Shown here piece after piece: positions 56,677-64,000 of a stretch of 64,000 bases of DNA. This DNA comes from Enhygromyxa salina. GTDB lineage: Bacteria; Myxococcota_A; Polyangia; Nannocystales; Nannocystaceae. Under the pieces are notes generated by a model. It worked only from the letters and a program-made list of their open reading frames with translations. It was not told the DNA's origin and did not search any database. The translations under genes were made by a program, and so were the position numbers. Location of the stretch: positions 1 through 64,000 of the forward strand of contig NZ_PVNK01000148.1 in assembly GCF_002994615.1 (NCBI RefSeq), written 5' to 3'. Numbering within the stretch: the first letter of the stretch is position 1; the number at the start of each line of letters is the position of its first letter.

Positions 56677-57189
56677 ATGCACCTACCCGTGGGCCGAGCG
56701 CACGCAGCGAGTAGGCTACTGAGGACGAGGACCTCACGCCCGGTGGTCTTGGTCGCCACCGCGCTCGCGCTCGGCTGCCCGGGCCCGAGCGGCACGGGGG
56801 GCGGCGCCGCGGAGGCGACCAAGTATCCCCCGGCCTCGGTCTACGAGATCGATCCGCAATTCTCGGGCGAGTGGACCGGCGACGTCGACGGGCTCCGGGG
56901 CACGCTCAACATCGGCGAGCTCGACGAGCGCGCGCTGTTCGGCTCCTTCGTGACCGACGACGGCGCGACCGAGTACACGCTGCTGCTCGCGCACACCCAC
57001 GTCGACACCGACGAGGGCGGCGAGGTCCCGAGCAACCGCGCGACCTTCACCTGGCAAGACGGCCTCGGCAGCCGCGGCAAGGGCTGGCTGCTGATCAACC
57101 GCGAAGACACGGCGCTGACCGGATCCTTTGGCTACGGAGTCGCAACCGAGGGCCTCGGCGAGTGGAGCTTCGTGCGGGCGGGCTCCTAG
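56677..57189 (+). CDS. Putative lipoprotein, unknown function
   Basis: 170 residues with a basic n-region, hydrophobic core and lipobox LALGC (VVLVATALALGCPGPSGTGG). The mature domain is a small beta sheet (FSGEWTGDVDGLRGTLNI; LFGSFVTDDGATEYTLLLAH; TGSFGYGVATEGLGEWSFVR). Not recognised. The TAG stop is part of a CTAG followed by two left ends of the 158-bp element family. Confidence 0.75.
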   Translation: MHLPVGRAHAASRLLRTRTSRPVVLVATALALGCPGPSGTGGGAAEATKYPPASVYEIDPQFSGEWTGDVDGLRGTLNIGELDERALFGSFVTDDGATEYTLLLAHTHVDTDEGGEVPSNRATFTWQDGLGSRGKGWLLINREDTALTGSFGYGVATEGLGEWSFVRAGS

Positions 57190-57219
57190 CAGCCCGGGGT
57201 GCGAGCAGCCCGTGGTGCG
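57186..57219 (+). repeat. Two tandem left ends of the 158-bp element
   Basis: CTAG, then CAGCCCGGGGTGC, then GAG, then CAGCCCGTGGTGC. The two ends carry the G and T variants seen in full copies 2-4 and copy 1 respectively. No right end is present. The CTAG forms the stop codon of the lipoprotein gene. Confidence 0.6.
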
Positions 57220-57245
57220 GGCGGGGAAAGCTACCCGCCGCGCGC

Positions 57246-57668
57246 TCAATTGTGCGGGATCCTCCGCAGCTGGCCTCGGGCGTCGGCGGTGCCCGGCGAG
57301 CTTGGAGCCCGGGTCCTCACCGGCAGCCCGCGGCCCCACGCGATCAGCCCGAGGACGACGAGCATGCCCAGGGGCGCGATCATGCCCAGGCCATCGTAGA
57401 ACCACAGATGGGTCGCGGCCGCGCCGAGCATGATGACCATCAAGCCGACCGCCGACCAGCCAGCGGTGCGCTTGAACAGCAAGCCGACCGCGCCGGCCAT
57501 CTCGAGGATGCCGATCCCGGCGTCAACCCCGGGCGGGTAGCCCCACTCCTCGAATTGCGCCTGCATCCCGTCGCCGAGCTTGTAGGCGCCGAGCGTGAAG
57601 AACAGCATGGCCACGAAGATCGTGGCGAGCCACAGCACGATGTCGACGGGCTTGCTTCGCTGCGTCAT
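57246..57668 (-). CDS. DoxX-family membrane protein
   Basis: 140 residues with four membrane segments (IVLWLATIFVAMLFFTLGAY; AGIGILEMAGAVGLLF; AVGLMVIMLGAAATHLWF; MIAPLGMLVVLGLIAWG) and the DoxX-type pattern of a Lys after the first helix (AYKLGDG). The family is of uncertain role, often linked to redox or thiol stress. Stands alone between a lipoprotein and a Spo0M-like gene. Confidence 0.8.
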   Translation of the reverse strand: MTQRSKPVDIVLWLATIFVAMLFFTLGAYKLGDGMQAQFEEWGYPPGVDAGIGILEMAGAVGLLFKRTAGWSAVGLMVIMLGAAATHLWFYDGLGMIAPLGMLVVLGLIAWGRGLPVRTRAPSSPGTADARGQLRRIPHN

Positions 57669-57714
57669 CCCGACGCAAACGAGAGCAAGTGTCGTGCCGA
57701 CGGCGCGGGCGGGC

Positions 57715-58191
57715 TCAGTGCACGAACAACTTGCCGGTCGCGGTTGGGTCGATCTGACCGCGGATGTCAGCCTGAGCGTGGAGCGTGATCGTGCACGCGC
57801 TCGTCGTCGTGTCGCAGTGCTCGGGCACCGGAACCTGGACCGTCAGCTCGCGCTCGTCGCCGGGCCCGATGTCTTGCTCGACCTCGACCCGGGTCTGCCC
57901 GAGCAGGTCGCGGCTCCACGCGGGCATGAGGTGGTTGCGCTCCTCGAGCTCGCGGGCCTGCTCCTCGGTCAGCGCGAGGCCCTGGGCGTCGGCCCAGTGG
58001 CGGTGGCGGACGATGACCCGCAGCACGATGCCCTCGACCCGCGCGGTCTTGGTCCCGCCACGGATCTGGAGCCGGGCCTCGGCGGTGCCGCCGGGGGCGA
58101 CCTGCGCGGTCCAGCCCTCGTCGTCGTCCATGAACTCCACGCGGGCGCCCTCGTTGCCCAGCGTCTCACGCATCTTGTCGGAAAAGCCCAT
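57715..58191 (-). CDS. Spo0M-like arrestin-fold protein
   Basis: 158 residues. MGFSDKMRETLGNEGARVEF, followed by a short acidic link and APGGTAEARLQIRGGTKTAR, VEGIVLRVIVRHRH, matches the start of Spo0M/SpoOM sporulation-control proteins, which have an arrestin-like beta sandwich and modulate cell division or sporulation in Bacillus. Full-length Spo0M is about 250 residues; this protein corresponds to roughly the first domain plus a second strand set, so it is short for the family. Confidence 0.65.
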   Translation of the reverse strand: MGFSDKMRETLGNEGARVEFMDDDEGWTAQVAPGGTAEARLQIRGGTKTARVEGIVLRVIVRHRHWADAQGLALTEEQARELEERNHLMPAWSRDLLGQTRVEVEQDIGPGDERELTVQVPVPEHCDTTTSACTITLHAQADIRGQIDPTATGKLFVH

Positions 58192-58254
58192 CGTGGTCTC
58201 GCGCTCCTGCTCGACCCACAGTAACAGCTGGGGTCACGGCGTGCCCGCCAAGAT

Positions 58255-59412
58255 CTATTTGGCCGGCAGTTCGGCGTCGCGGGTGGCGCCCGCGGGCACC
58301 GTGCGGGGGTCGTTGAGCGTCTGCGGCGGATGCTCGAAGGCCTTGCCGTCGGTCCGGATCAGCTCGTCCTCGCCATCGCGGCCGCCCTCGACGACCTTGG
58401 CGAACTGAAAGCGAAAGTCCGTCCCCGTGCTCACGCCCTTGCCCGCGTCGAGCATGAAGCCCATCCGCTCACGCATGAGGTGGGGCTCGCCCGCGTCGAC
58501 CCAAAAGTACAGCGCGCCCTTGATCTCGCCGTTGATCAGCTCGCCCTTGGGGCTGACCCGGCGCACGCGGCCGGCGTACTCGAGCTCGGCGCGGGCGCCC
58601 TCGGCCGTGTCCTCGAGCTTGGAGAGGCGCCAGGTCAGCTCGCGGGTCACGAGCGCGCCGCCTTGACGGGTCCGGCACACGTCCTTCCAGATCGCGCCGA
58701 CGCCGACGGCCTCGGCGGGCAGCCGAATGCAGTAGAGGCGGTGGACCTGGCCGAGCATCTCGCCGATCTTCGGCGAGGCGTCGCCGACGACGGCGGTGTC
58801 GGTGATCCGCAGCCCGCTCGCGTCGACGCGGTGCGAGGTCCCGATCCCGGCGACCTGCTTCTCGTCGGCCTCGAGCCCGGACCCGGCCGGGGGCTCGGCC
58901 TCGTAGTTGCGGTACGCGTGGGTCGCCAGGCAGGTCCGCGCCGCGCCCTCGCCCTCGCAGTCGCTGAGCGTGACGTCCTCCTCGCGCGCGAAGCCGGTCG
59001 GCCTGTCGATCAGCGGCAGCTGCAGCATGCCGATCGTGGTCACGCGGTAGCGCGCGCCCTCGTCGAGGGCCAGGCGCAGCTCGACGCGCTTGTCCTCGGC
59101 GCCGGGGCTCAGGAGCCGGGCCGGGCCGTCCTGGGCCGGGATCGGGATCCCGTTGGCGTCGAGCTCCCACTCGGGCTCCTCGGGCTCGGGCGCGTTCCCC
59201 CCCTCGGCGTCGGCGCCGTCGGCCTCGGTGGTCTTGACGACCTCGGGCGCGCTCGGCCCGGCGTCGGCCCCCGCCTCGGCCTGTTCGTCGGCCTCCGCGA
59301 GCTTCGCGAGGTTGGACTCGTCTTTGGTGCAGGCGGACGCAGCGACCACGAGCGCGAGCGCGGCGAGGATGCGGGTGGCAGGACGGGGCGGCACGGACGC
59401 CGAGAATGGCAT
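58255..59412 (-). CDS. Large lipoprotein, unknown function
   Basis: 385 residues. Signal peptide with lipobox ASAC (ILAALALVVAASACTKDESN), an Ala/Glu-rich helical linker, then a mainly beta domain from about residue 95 (VELRLALDEGARYRVTTIGM; YEAEPPAGSGLEADEKQVAG; LYCIRLPAEAVGVGAIWKDV; YFWVDAGEPHLMRERMGFML). The body is like large outer-membrane lipoproteins that measure or bind lipids (DUF6263-like by impression), but I cannot confirm. Transcribed as a single gene with a 97-base gap to the ATP-grasp gene upstream. Confidence 0.75.
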   Translation of the reverse strand: MPFSASVPPRPATRILAALALVVAASACTKDESNLAKLAEADEQAEAGADAGPSAPEVVKTTEADGADAEGGNAPEPEEPEWELDANGIPIPAQDGPARLLSPGAEDKRVELRLALDEGARYRVTTIGMLQLPLIDRPTGFAREEDVTLSDCEGEGAARTCLATHAYRNYEAEPPAGSGLEADEKQVAGIGTSHRVDASGLRITDTAVVGDASPKIGEMLGQVHRLYCIRLPAEAVGVGAIWKDVCRTRQGGALVTRELTWRLSKLEDTAEGARAELEYAGRVRRVSPKGELINGEIKGALYFWVDAGEPHLMRERMGFMLDAGKGVSTGTDFRFQFAKVVEGGRDGEDELIRTDGKAFEHPPQTLNDPRTVPAGATRDAELPAK

Positions 59413-59509
59413 GCGTCAGGGCCCAGGGCCACGCCGACGCCGCTGTGCACCCAAACCCCCGGATTTTGCCCGGATTCGGCGGATGCGGCCCGATGCGGAC
59501 GAACAAGAG

Positions 59510-60556
59510 CTACGCGGGCCCGAGCTCCTCGAGCATGGTGCTGACCACGCGGCGTTCGGCGGCCTCGGCCTCCGCCCGAGCGCCGAGCCTGGCGATCTGC
59601 CCGACCGCCGGTGACGCGTTGACCTCGAGCACGGTCGCGACCTCGACGGGCTGATCGAGCGGGTCGCCGCCGTCGACGAGCGGCAGGCGCAGATCCACGC
59701 CCGCGTGACGCAGCCCGATGTACCCGGCGATCTCGTTGGCGAGCTCGACCCAGCGCTGCGGCAGCTCGGGGACGAGCTCGCCGACGCAGCAGTGGTGCAA
59801 GTTGTAGATCGTGGTCGCGAAGTCGAGGCGCCGCCCATCCGCGAGGACCGAGTCGGGGCTCAGCTCGGCCCCGCGCAAGGTCTCGATCCACGGCGCGCTG
59901 GCCCGCAGCTTGGCCGCGAAGCTCGGGCTGCGCGCGCGGGGATCGGCGCGCTCGTGGAGCTCGATCAGCGTCGACCGCCCGTCGCCGACGAGCGCGAGCG
60001 GACGCCGGACATAGGCCAGCAGCAGCTCACGATCGAGGACGTCCACGCGCAGGTCGAAGCCGGGCACGGGCACCTGCGCGAGCGCGAGGCGGCCGACCTT
60101 CCACGCCTCGCTCAGCGCCCGCGCGAGGCCCTCTTCGTCCTCGACCACGATCACGGCCCGCCCGCGCGAACCACGGTTGGGCTTGACGATCAGCGGAAAG
60201 CCGTGACTCGAGGCCAAGGCGAGCGCGGGCGCGAGGCCGCGCTGATCGGGGTAGGGGTCGTTGCCGAGCGAGTCGAAGATCACCTCGGGCCCGAGGCAGC
60301 GCGCGCTGACGGGGACGCGGACGCCGAAGTGAGCCAGGACCCTCGCCGTGTAGTCCTTGTCGAGGGCGATCGCCGCGGCCGCGTGGTCGTTGATCGACGC
60401 GTGCGCGCCGTGCAGCACCCGCCTTCGCCCGTCGCGCTCGAGCAGCCACAGCCAGCCGGTCTCGGGGTCGAGGCACTCGACGCGCCAGCCGAGCTCACGA
60501 GCGATGTTCAGGCGCAGCGCGATCGTCGGCGTTCCGGGCTCGGGCTCGGGGGTCAC
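59510..60556 (-). CDS. ATP-grasp ligase, cyanophycin synthetase/GshB-like
   Basis: 348 residues. An ATP-grasp fold is clear: LDKDYTARVLAHFGVRVPVS at the start of the first lobe, FPLIVKPNRGSRGRAVIVV (ATP-binding Lys and Gly loop), VPGFDLRVDVLDRELLLAYV and ALVGDGRSTLIELHERADP as in cyanophycin synthetase, and the metal-binding VATVLEVNASPAVGQI at the end. The enzyme should join a carboxylate to an amine or thiol; the substrate is unknown. No Mur-ligase-like half of CphA is present, so it is not cyanophycin synthetase itself. Confidence 0.8.
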   Translation of the reverse strand: MTPEPEPGTPTIALRLNIARELGWRVECLDPETGWLWLLERDGRRRVLHGAHASINDHAAAAIALDKDYTARVLAHFGVRVPVSARCLGPEVIFDSLGNDPYPDQRGLAPALALASSHGFPLIVKPNRGSRGRAVIVVEDEEGLARALSEAWKVGRLALAQVPVPGFDLRVDVLDRELLLAYVRRPLALVGDGRSTLIELHERADPRARSPSFAAKLRASAPWIETLRGAELSPDSVLADGRRLDFATTIYNLHHCCVGELVPELPQRWVELANEIAGYIGLRHAGVDLRLPLVDGGDPLDQPVEVATVLEVNASPAVGQIARLGARAEAEAAERRVVSTMLEELGPA

Positions 60557-60629
60557 GCGACGAAGGTAGACCAGGTCGGGCCGCCGCGCGGAGAATTCCG
60601 CCCCCGGCTCGCAACCGGCGCAGGCGCCG

Positions 60630-61253
60630 TCAAAGCACGCTCTCGGGCGCGTGGTTGTAGTGCTGTTCGACGAAGCACACGAGCGCGTCCATGTCGGGCG
60701 CGTCGAATTCGTAGACCCAATTCCAGGCGACCGCGGCGAAGCGGGGCCCGTCGAGCAGGGGATCCTCGGTCATCAACATGCGCCGGTCGGGCACGGCCGC
60801 CATGACCTCGCGGAGCAGCTCGAGCTCCGCCTCGCAGCCCTCGGGGCAGTTGTAGACCAAGACGATCGCGCCGTGCTCCATGTTGTGGACCCAATGGCCC
60901 CGAGCCACGGGCGTCTCGTGCTCCCCCCAGGTCTCCCAGGTCGGGTAGTGATCACCCGAATGCGGCGGGTTGTTGGTCCACTCGATGTCGCTGCCTTGCT
61001 CGACGTGAATCCCACCTTCGCTGCAAAAGCCCTCGCCAATGATCTCGGCGCAGCCCTCGATCTCGCTTGTCTCGGCGATCTTGCAGACGTCGCCGTCGCC
61101 GTCGCCGTCGCCGCCGCTGGTCTCGGCGTCGCCGTCGCCGTCGCCGTCGCCCGCGCCCTGGGTGTCGCCCTCGCCGGCCAGATCATCCGTACACGCCGAC
61201 ACGGAGCAACACAGCACAGTGACGAGGCAAGAGCACAGGCGCAGGCGAGACAT
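60630..61253 (-). CDS. DUF3105-family lipoprotein
   Basis: 207 residues. A signal peptide with lipobox SVSAC is followed by a (GD)n linker (GDGDGDGDAETSGGDGDGDG) encoded by a GTCGCC-type repeat on the plus strand. The DUF3105 signature is clear: NNPPHSGDHYPTWETWGEH, then GHWVHNMEHGAIVLVYNCP. DUF3105 proteins are usually membrane-anchored and of unknown function; the His/Glu residues (HSGDH, HNMEHG) suggest metal binding. A mature Cys (CVF) lies near the C-terminus. Confidence 0.85.
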   Translation of the reverse strand: MSRLRLCSCLVTVLCCSVSACTDDLAGEGDTQGAGDGDGDGDAETSGGDGDGDGDVCKIAETSEIEGCAEIIGEGFCSEGGIHVEQGSDIEWTNNPPHSGDHYPTWETWGEHETPVARGHWVHNMEHGAIVLVYNCPEGCEAELELLREVMAAVPDRRMLMTEDPLLDGPRFAAVAWNWVYEFDAPDMDALVCFVEQHYNHAPESVL

Positions 61254-61334
61254 GCGTCCTTATAACACCCGGCGCATCGGGCCGCGAACACCGGGTCCTG
61301 CAGCCTCGCCCGGGATGCGCGACCATGGCCCGGC

Positions 61335-61988
61335 ATGACCGCCGACGAGCCCGACTACCTCGGCCCCTACCTCCGCGCCGTCGCCAGTCACGGACCCGGC
61401 TTCCCCGCGTTGCTCTACGGCTCCCGCGACATGCAGCAGCGGCGCTTCGCGGTGTTCACCGGGAGCATCGCCCTCGCCGGCCGACGGATCGCCGATCTCG
61501 GCAGCGGCCACGGCGATCTGCTCGCCTGGCTCGACGAGCAGGGCCTCGACTACGGCAGCTACGTCGGGGTCGAGGCCGTCGCCGAATTCGACACCATCGC
61601 CCGCGAGCGCGCGGCGGCCCGCGAGCTGCCCCGCGCGACCTTCATGCGCGGGGACTTCGTCCGCGAGACCGCGCTGTTCGACGCCCTCGTCCGCGAGCGC
61701 TCGATCGACACCATCGTGCTCAACGGCTCACTCAACACCCTCGACGAGGCGCGGGCCCTCGCCGTGCTCGAGCGCGCGTGGACGGCCCTGGCCTCGCGCC
61801 CCGCGGGCGTGCTCGGGTTCAATTTCTTGTCGGGCGGAGACGACTGGGAGCGGCCACCGACCCGACTCCCGCGACGCGACACCAAGCGCTGGCTCGCCTG
61901 GGCGCTCGAGCGGACCCCGCAGGTGATCTTCTACCAGCACTACCTCGGCGCCCACGATGCCACGTTGATCATGCACCGCGCGGGCTAG
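61335..61988 (+). CDS. SAM-dependent methyltransferase
   Basis: 217 residues, class I methyltransferase fold. SAM-binding motif I is RIADLGSGHGDLLAWL, followed by an acidic residue at the end of strand 2 (YVGVEAVAEF), motif DIVL-like TIVLNGSLNTL and a C-terminal beta hairpin (QVIFYQHYLGAHDATLIMHR). The substrate is unknown. The TAG stop is the first CTAG of a tandem palindrome array. Confidence 0.8.
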   Translation: MTADEPDYLGPYLRAVASHGPGFPALLYGSRDMQQRRFAVFTGSIALAGRRIADLGSGHGDLLAWLDEQGLDYGSYVGVEAVAEFDTIARERAAARELPRATFMRGDFVRETALFDALVRERSIDTIVLNGSLNTLDEARALAVLERAWTALASRPAGVLGFNFLSGGDDWERPPTRLPRRDTKRWLAWALERTPQVIFYQHYLGAHDATLIMHRAG

Positions 61989-62052
61989 CAGCCCGGGCTG
62001 CTAGCACCCCGGGCTGCTAGCACCCCGGGCTGCTAGCAGCCCGGGCTGCTAG
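61985..62052. repeat. Tandem array of 16-bp palindromic units
   Basis: Five CTAG sites separated by four 12-base palindromes, CAGCCCGGGCTG (units 1 and 4) and CACCCCGGGCTG (units 2 and 3). Each 12-mer is the two outer ends of the 158-bp element joined directly. The first CTAG forms the stop codon of the methyltransferase gene. This looks like repeated insertion of end-only elements, each into a flanking CTAG. Confidence 0.85.
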
Positions 62053-62179
62053 GCCTGGCCTGGTCTGCCCCGCTCCCGCAATCCTTTCGGCAGCCCCCAC
62101 GCCAGGCTGCACCTCGGTCATCTCAGGCTATCCTCGAATTTACGGTGGAGTCGCCCCGCGACATTTGAGGCTGGACATC

Positions 62180-63757
62180 ATGACAAAGAGTAACAACACG
62201 ATAAGCCGATCGTTCGCAGCACGGTTCACGCTGCTTGGGCCTGGACTGCTCTTACTGGGCTGCCCGGAGGCACCCCCCGATATCGACCCGGGCCCCGGGA
62301 CCGGCAGCGATGGCATCGACATCAGCGACAGTGACACCAACAGCAACAATGACGCGAGCACGACCGAGACCGAGGACGGCGCGGACGCCGACGAGACCGA
62401 CGACGGCGAGACCTCTTCAGGCCCCAGCCCGAAGCCCCCGCCCGATCCCGACGCGTCAGCAAACCTGTTCTCTCACGACTACCTGCCGGTCTATCGAGTC
62501 ACCATGCAAGGAGCCAATTGGCCCGAGGCGTGGGACCATCTCATGACCCAGATCAGCCCCGACTCCAAGTGCGACGCGCGGCCGTTCAGCGAGGCCGACG
62601 TGGCGTTCGAGAACCCGTGGTCGGGCGAGACCGAATTCTACGATGACGTCGGATTTCGCATTCGTGGCCACGACCTGCCCGAGCAGATCCTGGCCCAGCC
62701 CGACGAGCGATACGGCTTCAAGATGTCCTTTGTCCGCTACACGCCGGGGCGGCGCTTTCATGGCCACAAGCGGATTAACTTCTTGTCATCCGAGCGCGAC
62801 GACACCCTCATGAAGCAGTGCCTGGTGTACGAGCTCCTGCGCGACTTCAACATCCCCGCCCCGCGCTGCAATTTCGCGGGCGTGTACGTCAACGATGACT
62901 ACGTCGGCGTGTTCGCCCACGTCGAGGAACGCGACGACCGCAGCTACGCCAAGAACCGCTTCCCCGACGACCCCGACGGCAGCCTCTACGAATTCGGCGA
63001 CTGCTGGGGCGACGAAGAAGACGCGCTCGCTGACCTCGGCCCCGATCTCGAGCCCTACCTCGACACCTACCAGCTCGAGGCCGGGACCGACGAGGTCGAC
63101 ATGCTGTCGGACCTGATCCCATTCATGCATTGCGCCAGCGCGCCAGATCAGGACTTCGTGCCGTGCATCGAGGACCACATTCACCTCGACGAGTGGCATC
63201 GGGCGATGGCCGCCCACTTTGCGATCTCCGACATGGACGGCTGGGCGCCGAGCAGCGCCAACTTCTTGCTCTACCACTACGGCCCCGAGGACACGCCGCG
63301 GCGCTTCGTGATCTTCCCCTGGGACGTCGACCGGGCGTTCAAGGATGATTGCTACAAGAACGACGATGAGGGCAACAACCACACGGGCCCGTGTCACATC
63401 CTGGGCCGGATCTGGGAGGACGGCGCGTCCCCCGAGCTGGTCAATCGGCTGCGAGAGCCGCCCTTTCGCTCGGAGTTTTGCGCGGCCGCCGAGGCCTTCG
63501 TCGAACAATACTTCAACCCCGAGGCGGTCAGCTCGCGCGTGAGCGATCTACGCCAACGGCCGCGGCTCGCGGCCAAGCCCTTCGAGGGGCTCGCCGCGCC
63601 GTCCCTCAACGACCTGATCAAGGCCGATCCGCTGTGGGACTACGAGCGCTTCGTCGACGGGGTCGAGGAGATCACCGGGGACAAGGTCCCCGACCGCCAC
63701 GCGGCGCTGCTCGATCAGATCGCCGAGTGCGAGCTGTCGCCGCTGGTCGACAACTGA
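62180..63757 (+). CDS. CotH-family (spore coat kinase-like) lipoprotein
   Basis: 525 residues from the ATG at 62180. Lipobox LLLGC with a Thr/Asp/Glu linker (DGADADETDDGETSSGPSP). The rest is a CotH kinase-like domain: FRIRGHDLPEQ, KMSFVRYTPGRRFHGHKRIN, LSSERDDTLMKQCLVYELLR, CNFAGVYVNDDYVGVFAHVE, HFAISDMDGWAPSSANFLLY and VIFPWDVDRAFKDDC (metal-binding Asp). CotH enzymes phosphorylate secreted proteins; here the target would be at the cell surface. The preceding 190 bases hold the palindrome array and presumably the promoter. Confidence 0.87.
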   Translation: MTKSNNTISRSFAARFTLLGPGLLLLGCPEAPPDIDPGPGTGSDGIDISDSDTNSNNDASTTETEDGADADETDDGETSSGPSPKPPPDPDASANLFSHDYLPVYRVTMQGANWPEAWDHLMTQISPDSKCDARPFSEADVAFENPWSGETEFYDDVGFRIRGHDLPEQILAQPDERYGFKMSFVRYTPGRRFHGHKRINFLSSERDDTLMKQCLVYELLRDFNIPAPRCNFAGVYVNDDYVGVFAHVEERDDRSYAKNRFPDDPDGSLYEFGDCWGDEEDALADLGPDLEPYLDTYQLEAGTDEVDMLSDLIPFMHCASAPDQDFVPCIEDHIHLDEWHRAMAAHFAISDMDGWAPSSANFLLYHYGPEDTPRRFVIFPWDVDRAFKDDCYKNDDEGNNHTGPCHILGRIWEDGASPELVNRLREPPFRSEFCAAAEAFVEQYFNPEAVSSRVSDLRQRPRLAAKPFEGLAAPSLNDLIKADPLWDYERFVDGVEEITGDKVPDRHAALLDQIAECELSPLVDN

Positions 63758-63772
63758 CCCCGGGCCGCGCGC

Positions 63773-64000
63773 TCAATCCCCACGAGCGAGGGCCGCGGCG
63801 CTCGGATAGTGGACCCCCGTGCGCAGCTCGGACACCTCCCACAGGCGCCGGGCGTCCGCTTCACTGCGCGCGGCCCGGCTCCGGCTGACCCGCTTGGGGT
63901 AGCCCCACATCTGATACAGCCCGCGCGGACCGTAGTAGTCGCCGGACTTCACGCCGGGGTCGGTCGCGGCCCGCAGCGTGGGCAGGGCGCCCTTGGCCGG
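63773..64000 (-). CDS. Short-chain dehydrogenase C-terminus (start outside window)
   Basis: The last 75 codons of a minus-strand gene, running off the end of the window. GALPTLRAATDPGVKSGDYY, then GPRGLYQMWGYPKRV, and WEVSELRTGVHYPSA are the C-terminal hallmarks of retinol-dehydrogenase-like SDR oxidoreductases (atypical/WWOX-type subgroup). It converges on the CotH gene with a 15-base gap. Confidence 0.7.
   Translation of the reverse strand, partial: PAKGALPTLRAATDPGVKSGDYYGPRGLYQMWGYPKRVSRSRAARSEADARRLWEVSELRTGVHYPSAAALARGD

Noticed and set aside
61085..61160. GTCGCC repeats as a regulatory or CRISPR-like array
   Set aside because: They encode the Gly-Asp linker of the DUF3105 lipoprotein in frame.

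Overview
The window is GC-rich bacterial chromosome that reads like a predatory-type myxobacterium (Myxococcota, most likely Nannocystales). The pointers are a Ser/Thr kinase fused to a TPR-like tail, many large lipoproteins with T/D/E/G-rich linkers after the lipobox, Cys-rich DUF4215-type repeats, FG-GAP and YWTD propellers, a CotH protein, and housekeeping genes (murJ, truA, pssA, carB) scattered among them. This is inference from gene content; no rRNA or tRNA gene was recognised.

Region 1 (1-10.1 kb) is a defence island. It opens inside drmA and continues with drmB and drmC, the core of a DISARM anti-phage system. Eleven bases after drmC lies a 418-residue gene with visibly lower GC and a possible PD-(D/E)XK core, a candidate new DISARM accessory gene. 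It is followed by a decayed Ser/Thr kinase, a well-formed PD-(D/E)XK nuclease gene and a toxin-antitoxin pair whose toxin is cut short by a repeat.

Region 2 (10.3-34.9 kb) holds a PLP decarboxylase; an adjacent HAD phosphatase and DxDD class II terpene cyclase that look like a small terpene-alcohol pathway; a PilT-like ATPase with a doubled N-terminal domain; a propeller lipoprotein; murJ-truA; pssA; a LytM protein without its zinc ligands; a PAS hybrid histidine kinase; and a tightly coupled minus-strand operon of a voltage-gated K+ channel with two Hsp90-like (GHKL) proteins.

Region 3 (34.9-40.1 kb) is a 5.0-kb insert between a hydrolase and a kinase gene that were once convergent neighbours. 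It is bracketed by 182-bp direct repeats that copy the 3' ends of both genes, and it contains lipoproteins plus several decayed genes, including an IS91-like transposase tail.

Region 4 (40.1-51.2 kb) has the kinase, a small paralogue of an earlier gene, a translationally coupled FeeM-like N-acyl amino acid synthase and VAO/PCMH-family flavoprotein behind a clear promoter and palindrome, two lipoproteins (one with a mobile element in frame inside its signal peptide) and a PD-(D/E)XK/Rpn-like protein. Region 5 (51.2-64 kb) runs from carB through small lipoproteins, DoxX, Spo0M-like, ATP-grasp, DUF3105, methyltransferase and CotH genes to the end of an SDR gene.

Across the whole window runs one family of mobile palindromes: four full copies of exactly 158 bp with 18-bp terminal inverted repeats, flanked by CTAG, plus internally deleted versions down to a 16-bp tandem palindrome array. 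Several genes take their TAG stop codon from the flanking CTAG.
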